Notes under the pieces: generated by a model
Databases searched by the model: none
What the model was told of the DNA's origin: nothing
Seen by the model: only the letters and a program-made list of their open reading frames with translations
DNA from: Flavobacteriaceae bacterium
Lineage (GTDB): Bacteria; Bacteroidota; Bacteroidia; Flavobacteriales; Flavobacteriaceae
Assembly: GCA_016649785.1 (NCBI GenBank)
Contig: JAENXB010000044.1
Span: 1 to 15,652 of the forward strand
DNA length: 15,652 nt
Direction of reading: 5' to 3'
In this document: one piece after another, positions 1-5,744 of the stretch
Layout of the letters: every line of letters begins with the position of its first letter
How positions within the stretch are numbered: position 1 is the first letter of the stretch
Made by a program: the position numbers and the translations under genes

Positions 1-583
1 AATTATAGCTGTTTTGCAAGGGGTACTTTACCGACTGCATACGTTGATATAGGGATTTTCTCTTATTTATTTCTTCGATCAGTTTTTCATTAAACACGGG
101 TAAATCATCAGGATTTCTGCTAGTTATCAGGGAACCATCTACAACTACTTTCTTATCTATCCAAACGGCTCCTGCATTTTCCAGATCTTTTCTGATGGAA
201 TAAAATGAAGTCAAGGTTTTGCCTTTTAACACATCAGCACTTATAAGAGTCCAAGGCCCATGGCAAATGGAAGCAACAGGCTTACTTTGATCAAAAAAGT
301 CTTTCACAAAATTTAAGGCTTCTTCACTTCTGCGCAATTTATCCGGATTAATAACTCCACCGGGTAATACCAAAGCATCGTAATCTTTAGCCGTAACCTG
401 ATCCAAAGTATTATCTACCTTGTATTCATTGGTCCAATTTCCCTGGCTCCAAGATTTAATTTTTCCTGGGTTTAAACTAATAATATCTACCTTAAATCCC
501 TCTCTTTCCATCGCCTCTTTCGGGGATTTCAATTCGCTTTCTTCAAAACCATCGGTTGCCAAAATGGCAATATGTTTTTCCAT
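1..583 (-). CDS. DJ-1/PfpI family protein (type 1 glutamine amidotransferase-like), 3' end cut off
   Basis: My reverse-strand translation runs open from an ATG at 583 to the window edge, 194 codons with no stop. The protein starts MEKHIAILATDGFEESEL. It carries the nucleophile-elbow motif ASICHGPW near residue 110 (Cys as nucleophile, followed by His) and the family block SLITSRNPDDLP near residue 165. These mark the PfpI/YhbO/YraA branch of the DJ-1 superfamily, cytosolic proteins described as proteases, deglycases or general-stress proteins; which activity applies here cannot be told. Family members usually end soon after the NPDDLP block (about 170-190 residues). This one continues for at least about 20 more residues, so it has a C-terminal extension or the stop lies just outside. 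It is 106 nt downstream of the YihY gene and may share its transcript. I see no exact promoter element in the gap. Confidence 0.88.
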   Translation of the reverse strand, partial: MEKHIAILATDGFEESELKSPKEAMEREGFKVDIISLNPGKIKSWSQGNWTNEYKVDNTLDQVTAKDYDALVLPGGVINPDKLRRSEEALNFVKDFFDQSKPVASICHGPWTLISADVLKGKTLTSFYSIRKDLENAGAVWIDKKVVVDGSLITSRNPDDLPVFNEKLIEEINKRKSLYQRMQSVKYPLQNSYN

Positions 584-689
584 TATTCATCTTATTTAGT
601 TCATATTCCTTCATTTAAAATTACTTAAGTCATTAGAGAATCTTTAATAAAAAGTTCTTAAAAAACCAAATAAAATAGTTAAACGTTTA

Positions 690-1685
690 TTAATCAGATG
701 ATTTAGATTCTTCTTCTTCGTAATCAAAATTGGATTTTAAACTTTCCAGAACTTTTTGGTCTTCTTCAAGTTTTGCTTTTTTAATCCTTAGTTTTTCCAT
801 TTCCTGGTATATGGCTGGTTCACTGAATTGGTTGGGCGTAATTCGTTCCTTTATATGAACCGCATATTGCACGGTAAATTCCGCTCCAAAAAACAGGATC
901 AGGCAGGAGTAATTCACCCAAAGCAAAATTAATACAACCGAAGATGCACCTCCGTAAACAGAACCAGGATTGCTTTTTCCAAAATAAAAGCTAATCAAAA
1001 ACTCCCCAATTAAAAATAAGATCGTAGTTAGGGCTGCCCCGAGTAAAGTGACCTTCCATCTAATTTTAATGTCCGGCAAAATTTTAAATATGGCTGCGAA
1101 AAGAGCTGTTATAAAGAAAAAAGAGATTAAATAATTAATTACTTCCAGGCTAATTGAAGTTAGTACAGGAGCTGAACTTTTTATATAATCACTCAAAATT
1201 TTGATCAAAGCCGAAATCAATAAAGTCAACAACATTAAAAATCCTAATGCCAGCACCATTCCAAAAGAAATTATTCTATCGATAATCATTCCTGAAAAAG
1301 TATCTTTCCTGGAGGCTACATTCCATATGTTGTTCATCGCTTTCTTTAACTGAAAAAACACTCCCGTAGCTCCAAATAACAGCATAGCTATTCCAAAAAT
1401 CACAGCGAAAGTAGAATTGCTTGTAAGAGCTGCGCTGCTGATCATATTTTCTATAGCCAGGGCGGCATCGGTACCTATAAAATCAGCAATCTGGTCGGTG
1501 ATTCTTCCCTGTACTGCATCCCTGCCGAAAAAATACCCTGCAATTGATACAATAATAATAAGTAAAGACGGAAGTGAAAATAAGGTGTAATAGGCTATAA
1601 TCGCACTTTGAGCAAACGGATCATTATTGTTCCAACTTATATACGTTTTTTTAAGGAGGTTAAAAAAGGTTCTTAATCTATTCAT
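690..1685 (-). CDS. YihY/BrkB family inner-membrane protein
   Basis: The 331-residue protein has a short basic N-terminus and about six hydrophobic segments (roughly residues 28-54, 88-112, 138-166, 180-204, 212-234 and 246-270), then a charged tail of about 60 residues with a predicted coiled coil (about 292-320) ending in an acidic stretch. The early segment with AIIAYYTLFSLPSLLI, the middle LFGATGVFFQLKKAMNNIW and the late FFGAEFTVQYA are typical of the YihY/BrkB (formerly mis-called RNase BN) family. Its molecular function is not settled; transport or envelope roles have been proposed. Length fits the family. The gene lies 88 nt downstream of the DinB-fold gene on the same strand and could be co-transcribed with it. 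I see no TAnnTTTG element in that gap. Confidence 0.9.
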   Translation of the reverse strand: MNRLRTFFNLLKKTYISWNNNDPFAQSAIIAYYTLFSLPSLLIIIVSIAGYFFGRDAVQGRITDQIADFIGTDAALAIENMISSAALTSNSTFAVIFGIAMLLFGATGVFFQLKKAMNNIWNVASRKDTFSGMIIDRIISFGMVLALGFLMLLTLLISALIKILSDYIKSSAPVLTSISLEVINYLISFFFITALFAAIFKILPDIKIRWKVTLLGAALTTILFLIGEFLISFYFGKSNPGSVYGGASSVVLILLWVNYSCLILFFGAEFTVQYAVHIKERITPNQFSEPAIYQEMEKLRIKKAKLEEDQKVLESLKSNFDYEEEESKSSD

Positions 1686-1773
1686 TTTTTAAAAATTTTT
1701 AACCGGCAGGACGCAACCTATTTGATTTATTTTTTAGATTGGAGTTCTCTTTTACAGTAATTCATTACAGAAT

Positions 1774-2292
1774 TTATAATAGATAAAGCTTTTTAAACAG
1801 AATTAAATGGTGTTTTTGGTGACCTGCAGTGATAAATCCGGCTGCCCTTGGGCTTAAAGGAGCTCCATTGGCATTTCCAATTTCCTTAAGCATTTCTTCA
1901 TCAAAACTTTCAAATAAGGCTATTCCCGAATTTCTCACCATAACAAATTCATTTAAAAATTCCGGTAGCTTTCTGTTGTTTGCATTTGAAACAGTTACAT
2001 AGGTATCCTGATCAAACCCAGGCAAGGCTGTTTTATCCTTCCTGGCGATACTCAAAGCCCTATACTGGAAAATTCGTTCGGTATCCAGAACATGCTGAAG
2101 CACTTGTGCCACTGTCCATTTTCCCTCAGCATAACTTCCGTTTAAATCTGCCTGGGTCAATTTTTCCAGGAATTCAACAAATTGATTTCTTAGTTCTTTT
2201 AATTGCGATATTAATTCCTCATCAGGCAGGTAATCCAAATAAGTTTGATAATAAGGCAAATATTCGTTTGAATTAAGATCTGATAATATCAT
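1774..2292 (-). CDS. DinB-fold protein (DinB_2/YfiT-like putative metalloenzyme)
   Basis: This 172-residue protein fits the DinB/YfiT four-helix-bundle superfamily. Helix-forming segments surround GKWTVAQVLQHVLDTERIF, which gives His67, and the C-terminal AGHQKHH gives His158 and His162. Together they form the expected metal-binding histidine triad. Superfamily members include thiol S-transferases and hydrolases that use Ni, Zn or Mn, but many are uncharacterised; no substrate can be assigned here. The name DinB refers to the Bacillus damage-inducible protein, not to DNA polymerase IV. The gene starts 58 nt downstream of the Lrp terminator, so it probably has its own promoter. The minus-strand sequence around 2305-2320 has only a near match (TACTTTTT) to the -7 consensus. 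Confidence 0.85.
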   Translation of the reverse strand: MILSDLNSNEYLPYYQTYLDYLPDEELISQLKELRNQFVEFLEKLTQADLNGSYAEGKWTVAQVLQHVLDTERIFQYRALSIARKDKTALPGFDQDTYVTVSNANNRKLPEFLNEFVMVRNSGIALFESFDEEMLKEIGNANGAPLSPRAAGFITAGHQKHHLILFKKLYLL

Positions 2293-2350
2293 ACAGGTTT
2301 TAATTTTGAAAAAAGTAAATAAATGATTTAAGATTTTAACTCGAAGATAT

Positions 2351-2386
2351 AAAAAAACCCCTTTAAACTCTTTAGCTTAAAGGGGT
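2351..2386 (-). terminator. Intrinsic terminator after the Lrp/AsnC gene
   Basis: The arms 2357-2366 (ACCCCTTTAA on the plus strand) and 2377-2386 (TTAAAGGGGT) pair perfectly over 10 bp around a 10-nt loop. Read on the minus strand, the hairpin is followed directly by seven T residues (2357-2351). It starts 20 nt after the Lrp stop codon. This is the clearest terminator in the window and marks the end of the Lrp transcript before the DinB gene. Confidence 0.9.
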
Positions 2387-2405
2387 ATATTAAAATTTAT
2401 CAGAT

Positions 2406-2885
2406 TTAAGCATCTTTAAAGATGGAGTGCATCAAGCGCTTTTTATCATTTAAACTTTCTTCCAAAGAAATCATGGTTTCTGTTCTGTACACACCTTCAA
2501 TATCGTCTAATTGAAAGATGATCTCTTTTGCGTGCTGGGTATTCCGGGCACGAATTTTACAAAATACGTTGAATTTTCCGGTAGTAACGTGTGCAACAGT
2601 TACAAAAGGGATATCCTTGATACGTTCCAATACGAATTTGGTTTGAGACGTATTTTTAAGAAAAATTCCCACGTATGCTATAAAGGCATAGCCTAATTTA
2701 TCATAATTTAAAGTAAGTGTAGAACCTAAAATTATTTGTGACTCTTCCATTTTTTTTACCCGAACGTGAACAGTACCCGCCGAAATATTTAATTTCTTTG
2801 CAATATCGGTAAAGGGTGTTCTGGTGTTCTCAATTAACATATCGAGAATCTGATGATCTGTCTCGTCTAATTTATACTTTGCCAT
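2406..2885 (-). CDS. Lrp/AsnC family transcriptional regulator
   Basis: The 159-residue protein begins with a winged helix-turn-helix (about residues 5-55). TPFTDIAKKLNISAGTVHVR supplies the recognition-helix region. A RAM/AsnC effector-binding domain follows (about 65-145), including AYVGIFLKNTSQ and the FNVFCKIRARNTQHAKEII stretch. Proteins of this family bind DNA as octamers or larger and respond to amino acids or related small molecules. The ligand and targets here are unknown. The gene has its own intrinsic terminator and a possible promoter at 2912-2919. It lies 66 nt downstream of the M14 carboxypeptidase gene, so readthrough from that gene is also possible. A peptidase next to an amino-acid-responsive regulator fits a peptide or amino-acid use theme, but this is only inference. 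Confidence 0.93.
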   Translation of the reverse strand: MAKYKLDETDHQILDMLIENTRTPFTDIAKKLNISAGTVHVRVKKMEESQIILGSTLTLNYDKLGYAFIAYVGIFLKNTSQTKFVLERIKDIPFVTVAHVTTGKFNVFCKIRARNTQHAKEIIFQLDDIEGVYRTETMISLEESLNDKKRLMHSIFKDA

Positions 2886-2911
2886 AATTCCTAATGCTTT
2901 TATTTGAACGA

Positions 2912-2919
2912 CAAAAATA
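2912..2919 (-). promoter_or_regulatory. Possible -7 element of the Lrp/AsnC gene
   Basis: On the minus strand, 2919 to 2912 reads TATTTTTG, an exact match to the Bacteroidota -7 consensus TAnnTTTG. It would start the mRNA about 20 nt before the ATG at 2885. No TTG -33 element lies at the usual 19-21 nt spacing, so support is partial. In such AT-rich DNA a chance match is possible. Confidence 0.4.
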
Positions 2920-2951
2920 ATACAAATTCATTAGATAATTAGTAACCATAT

Positions 2952-4124
2952 TCAATTATTTTCACAATTTATAGCCAAAACTTCATTATTTAAAATGATA
3001 TTGCTAACTAAAACGTTTTCGCCAAGAGGTTTCTGCCCTTCAAGACTAACTTTCTTTTTTCCACAATCGATTTCCTTATGTCCATAAAAGGACAAATTCG
3101 GAGCTATTTTTTCGATAATTGGAACAAATTCAATTTTATTATTTGTTAAAACTTCCTTGAACTGAATCGCCACATCGGTTATTTGGTCATTTAATTTAAC
3201 ATCCCTCAAAATAACATCATAAAACAATTTTTTGTTTTCAGGAATTTCAAAATAATCCTGAAACTCCAGATCATTATAGGCTCCCGAAGCGATCGCATTT
3301 AATCCGGAGAACATAGCAGCAACTACAAATTCCCTGGTTTTTTCCCGCTGGTAATCTCCTTTATAATGTCCTGCCTCAAATAAGATGGTTGGCACAAAAA
3401 GACTTTGAAAGCTATCCCCGGTACAATTGTCGTTAAAAGCATCATCATACCTTCCAATTTGTTTCGGTAAAAACTCCTGCAAATCTTTAACGATAGCTGC
3501 AATTACCCTCATGGACTTTATCCGGGAAGCGGTAATAGTCCTTGCCTGGTCCATAGCCGGAGTTAAAAAAGACAAGGTAGCAGGAATTGGTTGGTCGCCG
3601 GCGCTAAAGATGGTTCGTTGGCCGTGGAGGTTAAAGCAAAAATCGGGTTGAAAACGGTCGAATTCAGAGCGAAGTAACTGGCTCTCTATTTCTGTCATCT
3701 TTTTTGCGTCCCGGTTTAGGTCTGTTTTATTGGCGTTCTCACGGGTATATGCTTTTGCCCCATCAGGATTTAACATAGGAATTATTTGCAGCGTACAGCG
3801 CTCCATTATATTTTTCAGAAAATCATTTCCTTCATATTGATAAAATCCGTTTAAAAGATCAAATACAGCCTTGGTGGTAGTGGATTCATTTCCGTGCATT
3901 TGTGACCAGGCCAGGATCTTTATTTTTCCGCTGCCCACAAAAATTGATTTAATTGGAACTCCCAATGTAGACTGACCAATAATTGTCGTCCTGAACTTTG
4001 ATGATAAACGCTGGAAAGGTTTCTCAATATGCGAGTAGGTAATGTAACGTCCGTTTAATTCCAACTCTTTGAAGCCGGAGTATAACCTGATAAAATCTGA
4101 ATAAAGTATTGTTCCATTTCTCAT
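2952..4124 (-). CDS. M14 family zinc carboxypeptidase
   Basis: This 390-residue protein has the M14 (carboxypeptidase A-like) zinc site. SQMHGNESTTTKA provides His77 and Glu80, and FNLHGQ provides His167. NPDGAKAYTRENANKTDLNR contains the substrate-binding NPDG...NR block, and FEAGHYKG supplies the likely catalytic Glu250. About 110 C-terminal residues lie beyond the catalytic core. No signal peptide is seen, so it is probably cytoplasmic, acting on peptides or a modified amino-acid substrate. An upstream in-frame ATG at 4166 would add 14 residues. I prefer 4124 because the extra residues are encoded by two operator-like sites and a -7 element, and because the remaining N-terminus looks like a normal soluble start. 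The gene is divergent from the XRE regulator and has three operator-like sites upstream, one directly against its ATG. Confidence 0.88.
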   Translation of the reverse strand: MRNGTILYSDFIRLYSGFKELELNGRYITYSHIEKPFQRLSSKFRTTIIGQSTLGVPIKSIFVGSGKIKILAWSQMHGNESTTTKAVFDLLNGFYQYEGNDFLKNIMERCTLQIIPMLNPDGAKAYTRENANKTDLNRDAKKMTEIESQLLRSEFDRFQPDFCFNLHGQRTIFSAGDQPIPATLSFLTPAMDQARTITASRIKSMRVIAAIVKDLQEFLPKQIGRYDDAFNDNCTGDSFQSLFVPTILFEAGHYKGDYQREKTREFVVAAMFSGLNAIASGAYNDLEFQDYFEIPENKKLFYDVILRDVKLNDQITDVAIQFKEVLTNNKIEFVPIIEKIAPNLSFYGHKEIDCGKKKVSLEGQKPLGENVLVSNIILNNEVLAINCENN

Positions 4125-4199
4125 GTTCACAAAAGTAAATAATTCAATAATTACAATTGTAAACATATAAATTTAATTCATTTGTTTACAATGGTGAAC
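4125..4199. promoter_or_regulatory. Operator-like triplet (sites A, B, C) on the carboxypeptidase side
   Basis: Three 16-bp imperfect palindromes share the pattern nTTYAC-N4-GTRAAC. Site A is at 4125-4140 (GTTCAC-AAAA-GTAAAT), site B at 4149-4164 (AATTAC-AATT-GTAAAC) and site C at 4184-4199 (GTTTAC-AATG-GTGAAC). Site C is the most symmetric and its symmetry extends to TTG...CAA on the flanks (4182-4201). Site A covers the -7 element and ends one base before the preferred ATG of the M14 gene. Centre spacings are 24 bp (A-B) and 35 bp (B-C). The likely binder is the XRE protein encoded alongside. Confidence 0.7.
4130..4137 (-). promoter_or_regulatory. -7 element of the M14 carboxypeptidase gene
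   Basis: On the minus strand, 4137 to 4130 reads TACTTTTG, an exact TAnnTTTG match lying inside operator-like site A (4125-4140). The nearest upstream TTG (4156-4154, inside site B) is 16 nt away, short of the usual 19-21. If this element is used, transcription would begin at or within a few bases of the ATG at 4124, giving a leaderless or nearly leaderless mRNA. Confidence 0.5.
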
Positions 4200-4327
4200 A
4201 ATTGGGTCGGATCGGGATAATGTTTGTGTGGAAATTTTCCGAATCGTTTTTATACTAGTTATAATATTCTATTTGCTAGGCTTTAAAATTACTTTATTTA
4301 AAGCTTTAATTTATTTAAATGTCAATT
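4200..4327. other. Spacer between the two operator groups, with an inverted repeat at 4280-4304
   Basis: This 128-bp AT-rich stretch separates sites C and D. It holds an 8-bp perfect inverted repeat (GCTTTAAA at 4280-4287 and TTTAAAGC at 4297-4304, 9-nt spacer) followed by T-rich sequence, plus an 11-bp palindrome GGAAATTTTCC at 4230-4240. A reading frame runs through it from a GTG at 4228 into the XRE gene, but I do not regard this part as coding. Confidence 0.45.
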
Positions 4328-4413
4328 GTTTACAATTGTGGTTTGGTCAAATGAAATCAATATGTTACATTTGTGAACGAAGATGTGTTCTAAAAATATT
4401 TACAATGGTAAAC
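4328..4413. promoter_or_regulatory. Operator-like triplet (sites D, E, F) on the XRE side
   Basis: Site D is at 4328-4343 (GTTTAC-AATT-GTGGTT, right half degenerate), site E at 4363-4378 (TGTTAC-ATTT-GTGAAC) and site F at 4398-4413 (ATTTAC-AATG-GTAAAC). Their centres are exactly 35 bp apart (4335.5, 4370.5, 4405.5). D touches the -33 TTG, E contains the whole -7 element, and F spans the ATG of the XRE gene at 4405. Occupancy would block this promoter, so the arrangement predicts negative autoregulation. Confidence 0.7.
4343..4373 (+). promoter_or_regulatory. Promoter of the XRE regulator gene
   Basis: A TTG at 4343-4345 and TACATTTG at 4366-4373 are separated by exactly 20 nt. This matches the Bacteroidota consensus TTG-N19-21-TAnnTTTG at every fixed base. 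Transcription would begin near 4379-4381, giving a leader of about 25 nt before the ATG at 4405. It is the best promoter match I found in the window and lies within operator-like sites D and E. Confidence 0.72.
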
Positions 4414-4815
4414 AGCGAAAAGTTCTCCAAAAGATTGCAGAAAATATTTAATTATTATGATTTGTCGGCGGCGGCTTTTGCAGATGCCATCAATGTAGGA
4501 CGCTCTTCCATCTCACATATCTTATCCGGCAGAAATAAACCCAGTTTAGATTTCGTGCTTAAAATTGTACAAACCTACCCCGAAGTAGAATTGTACTGGC
4601 TGCTGAATGGAACAGGAAATTTTCCGGGCAATCTTAAAGTTGAAGATAAACCTGCTGCTGTAACTACTCCAACTCCCCCTCGGGCCGAAATTATCCCGGA
4701 GATCAAGCAGGTTCCTCCTGAACAAAAAAACTCTGTAATTGCTTCCGCCGGAAAAAGTATTCAAAAAATAGTGATTTTTTATAAGGATGGAACTTTTGAA
4801 GCCTTTGAAAATTGA
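4405..4815 (+). CDS. XRE-family helix-turn-helix transcriptional regulator
   Basis: The 136-residue protein starts MVNSEKFSKRLQKIF. Residues about 7-62 form an XRE/Cro-type helix-turn-helix, with AAAFADAINVGRSSISHILS as helices 2-3 followed by GRNKPSLDFVLKI and the typical LYWLLNGTGNFPG end of the domain. A Pro-rich, probably flexible linker (about 80-115) leads to a short C-terminal motif, IQKIVIFYKDGTFEAFEN, which may be an oligomerisation or binding element; that is inference. It is likely a cytoplasmic repressor. I chose the ATG at 4405 because it follows a full consensus promoter by about 25 nt and the HTH begins a few residues later. A GTG start at 4228 would place both promoter and operators inside the gene. 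Six operator-like palindromes lie upstream, one over the start codon, which suggests autoregulation and control of the divergent carboxypeptidase. Confidence 0.9.
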   Translation: MVNSEKFSKRLQKIFNYYDLSAAAFADAINVGRSSISHILSGRNKPSLDFVLKIVQTYPEVELYWLLNGTGNFPGNLKVEDKPAAVTTPTPPRAEIIPEIKQVPPEQKNSVIASAGKSIQKIVIFYKDGTFEAFEN

Positions 4816-4850
4816 TATTTCACCTTAAATACCTTTATTTTGCAATCCTG

Positions 4851-4892
4851 AAGCCTATACCCGGTATTTATTTGGAAATCCAAGGCTTTTTT
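4851..4892 (+). terminator. Weak terminator candidate after the XRE gene
   Basis: AAGCCT (4851-4856) pairs with AGGCTT (4883-4888), closing a region with two small internal hairpins (ATAC/GTAT near 4857-4867 and TTGG/CCAA at 4872-4883). Six T residues occupy 4887-4892. The closing stem is only 6 bp and the loop is long, so this is tentative. The lipoprotein ATG follows at 4913. Confidence 0.25.
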
Positions 4893-4912
4893 GGCTGTAA
4901 AATATGATTTAA

Positions 4913-5287
4913 ATGAAAAAAATCCTTTTGCTTTTATGTGTTTTGTTCCTTTTTAACGCCTGTTATTCCCCTGAGCGGGATTGCGCTAAGTTTAAAACAG
5001 GAACCTTCCAATTTGAGTCTTATTTGAACGGAGAGCTTGTCACCTCCACCTTTATCAGGAACGATTCTATTGAAATCGATAAATTTCAGGGAAAGACAGA
5101 TACTTCCTCGGTGAGATGGATCAATGACTGTGAATATATAATCAGGAACCTGCATCCTAAAAATCGGGCAGAGCGACAAGCCTTGCATATCAAGATCATT
5201 ACTTCAGAGAAAAATACCTACACCTTTGAATATAGCATGGTTGGCGAAACCGAGAAACAACGGGGAACGGCCAAGAAAATTGATTAG
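4913..5287 (+). CDS. Small lipoprotein of unknown function
   Basis: This 124-residue protein has a classic lipoprotein signal: MKK, a hydrophobic core, then LFNAC with Cys17 as the probable lipidated residue. The mature part is predicted rich in beta strands (TGTFQFES, STFIRNDSIEID, HIKIITSEK, TYTFEYSMVG). It contains two further cysteines, Cys24 and Cys73, which could form a disulfide in the periplasm. No clear acidic surface-export signal follows Cys17, so the inner face of the outer membrane is a reasonable guess. From memory, small lipoproteins at this locus in flavobacteria are sometimes labelled DNA topoisomerase IV in databases. Nothing in the sequence supports that, and the label probably spread from the adjacent parC. 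The gene converges on mscL with a single base between the stop codons. Confidence 0.82.
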   Translation: MKKILLLLCVLFLFNACYSPERDCAKFKTGTFQFESYLNGELVTSTFIRNDSIEIDKFQGKTDTSSVRWINDCEYIIRNLHPKNRAERQALHIKIITSEKNTYTFEYSMVGETEKQRGTAKKID

Positions 5288-5288
5288 A

Positions 5289-5744
5289 TCAGGATTTTCC
5301 TGTTCCATTTTTCAAAAGTTGATTCTGTTCACGAACCAATTCGGTAAGATCAGAAAGCAGTTGAATATCTTTTGGGGTTTCAACAGTTTTATTTTTAGGA
5401 TCCTGGGCTTTTCTCCTAAACCTGTTCATGAACTTAATCACCAAAAATATGGTAAATCCCACTATTAAAAAATCGAGAATTGCCTCTAAAAAAGCGCCGT
5501 AACCGATTGCTATTTCTTTTATTTCCTCAACACCTTGCCCTGTTGAAGCAATCCCCTCCCGCAACACGACTTTTCTGGCCGAGAAATCTATTCCCGATGT
5601 AAGTAGCGATAAAGGAGGAAGCACTATCTGTTTCACCAAAACATCCACGACTTTATTAAAGGCGGTACCAATAATAATCCCAACGGCCATATCAATCATA
5701 TTGCCTTTGATCGCAAACTCCTTGAATTCCTTAAGAATCCCCAT
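5289..5744 (-). CDS. mscL: Large-conductance mechanosensitive channel MscL
   Basis: MscL forms a homopentameric inner-membrane pore that opens under high membrane tension and releases solutes during osmotic downshock. The 151-residue protein has the N-terminal amphipathic helix (MGILKEFKEFAIKGN), the pore helix TM1 with MAVGIIIGTAFNKVV and the following VLPPLSLL, a periplasmic loop (about 47-78), TM2 (about 82-106) and a basic-then-acidic cytoplasmic helical tail. It is slightly longer than the 136-residue E. coli protein, mainly in the loop and tail. Its ATG overlaps the parC stop by one base (TAATG), implying translational coupling. Topoisomerase and channel have no known functional link, so this may be only shared transcription. 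It is the last gene of the parE-parC operon. Confidence 0.95.
   Translation of the reverse strand: MGILKEFKEFAIKGNMIDMAVGIIIGTAFNKVVDVLVKQIVLPPLSLLTSGIDFSARKVVLREGIASTGQGVEEIKEIAIGYGAFLEAILDFLIVGFTIFLVIKFMNRFRRKAQDPKNKTVETPKDIQLLSDLTELVREQNQLLKNGTGKS
5290..5312 (+). terminator. Weak terminator candidate after the lipoprotein gene
   Basis: CAGGA (5290-5294) and TCCTG (5298-5302) form a 5-bp hairpin with a 3-nt loop. Two bases separate the lipoprotein stop from it, and TTCCATTTTT follows on the plus strand. It lies inside the last codons of the convergent mscL gene. The stem is short and the T-tract is displaced, so confidence is low. Confidence 0.28.

Noticed and set aside
2760..2785. Possible extra operator half-site (GTGAAC) inside the Lrp gene
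   Set aside because: It lies in coding sequence and the partner half is not at the 4-nt spacing of the six real candidates.
4125..4166. Longer M14 carboxypeptidase starting at an ATG at 4166
   Set aside because: The extra 14 residues are encoded by operator-like sites A and B and by a -7 element. The ATG at 4124 is better placed.
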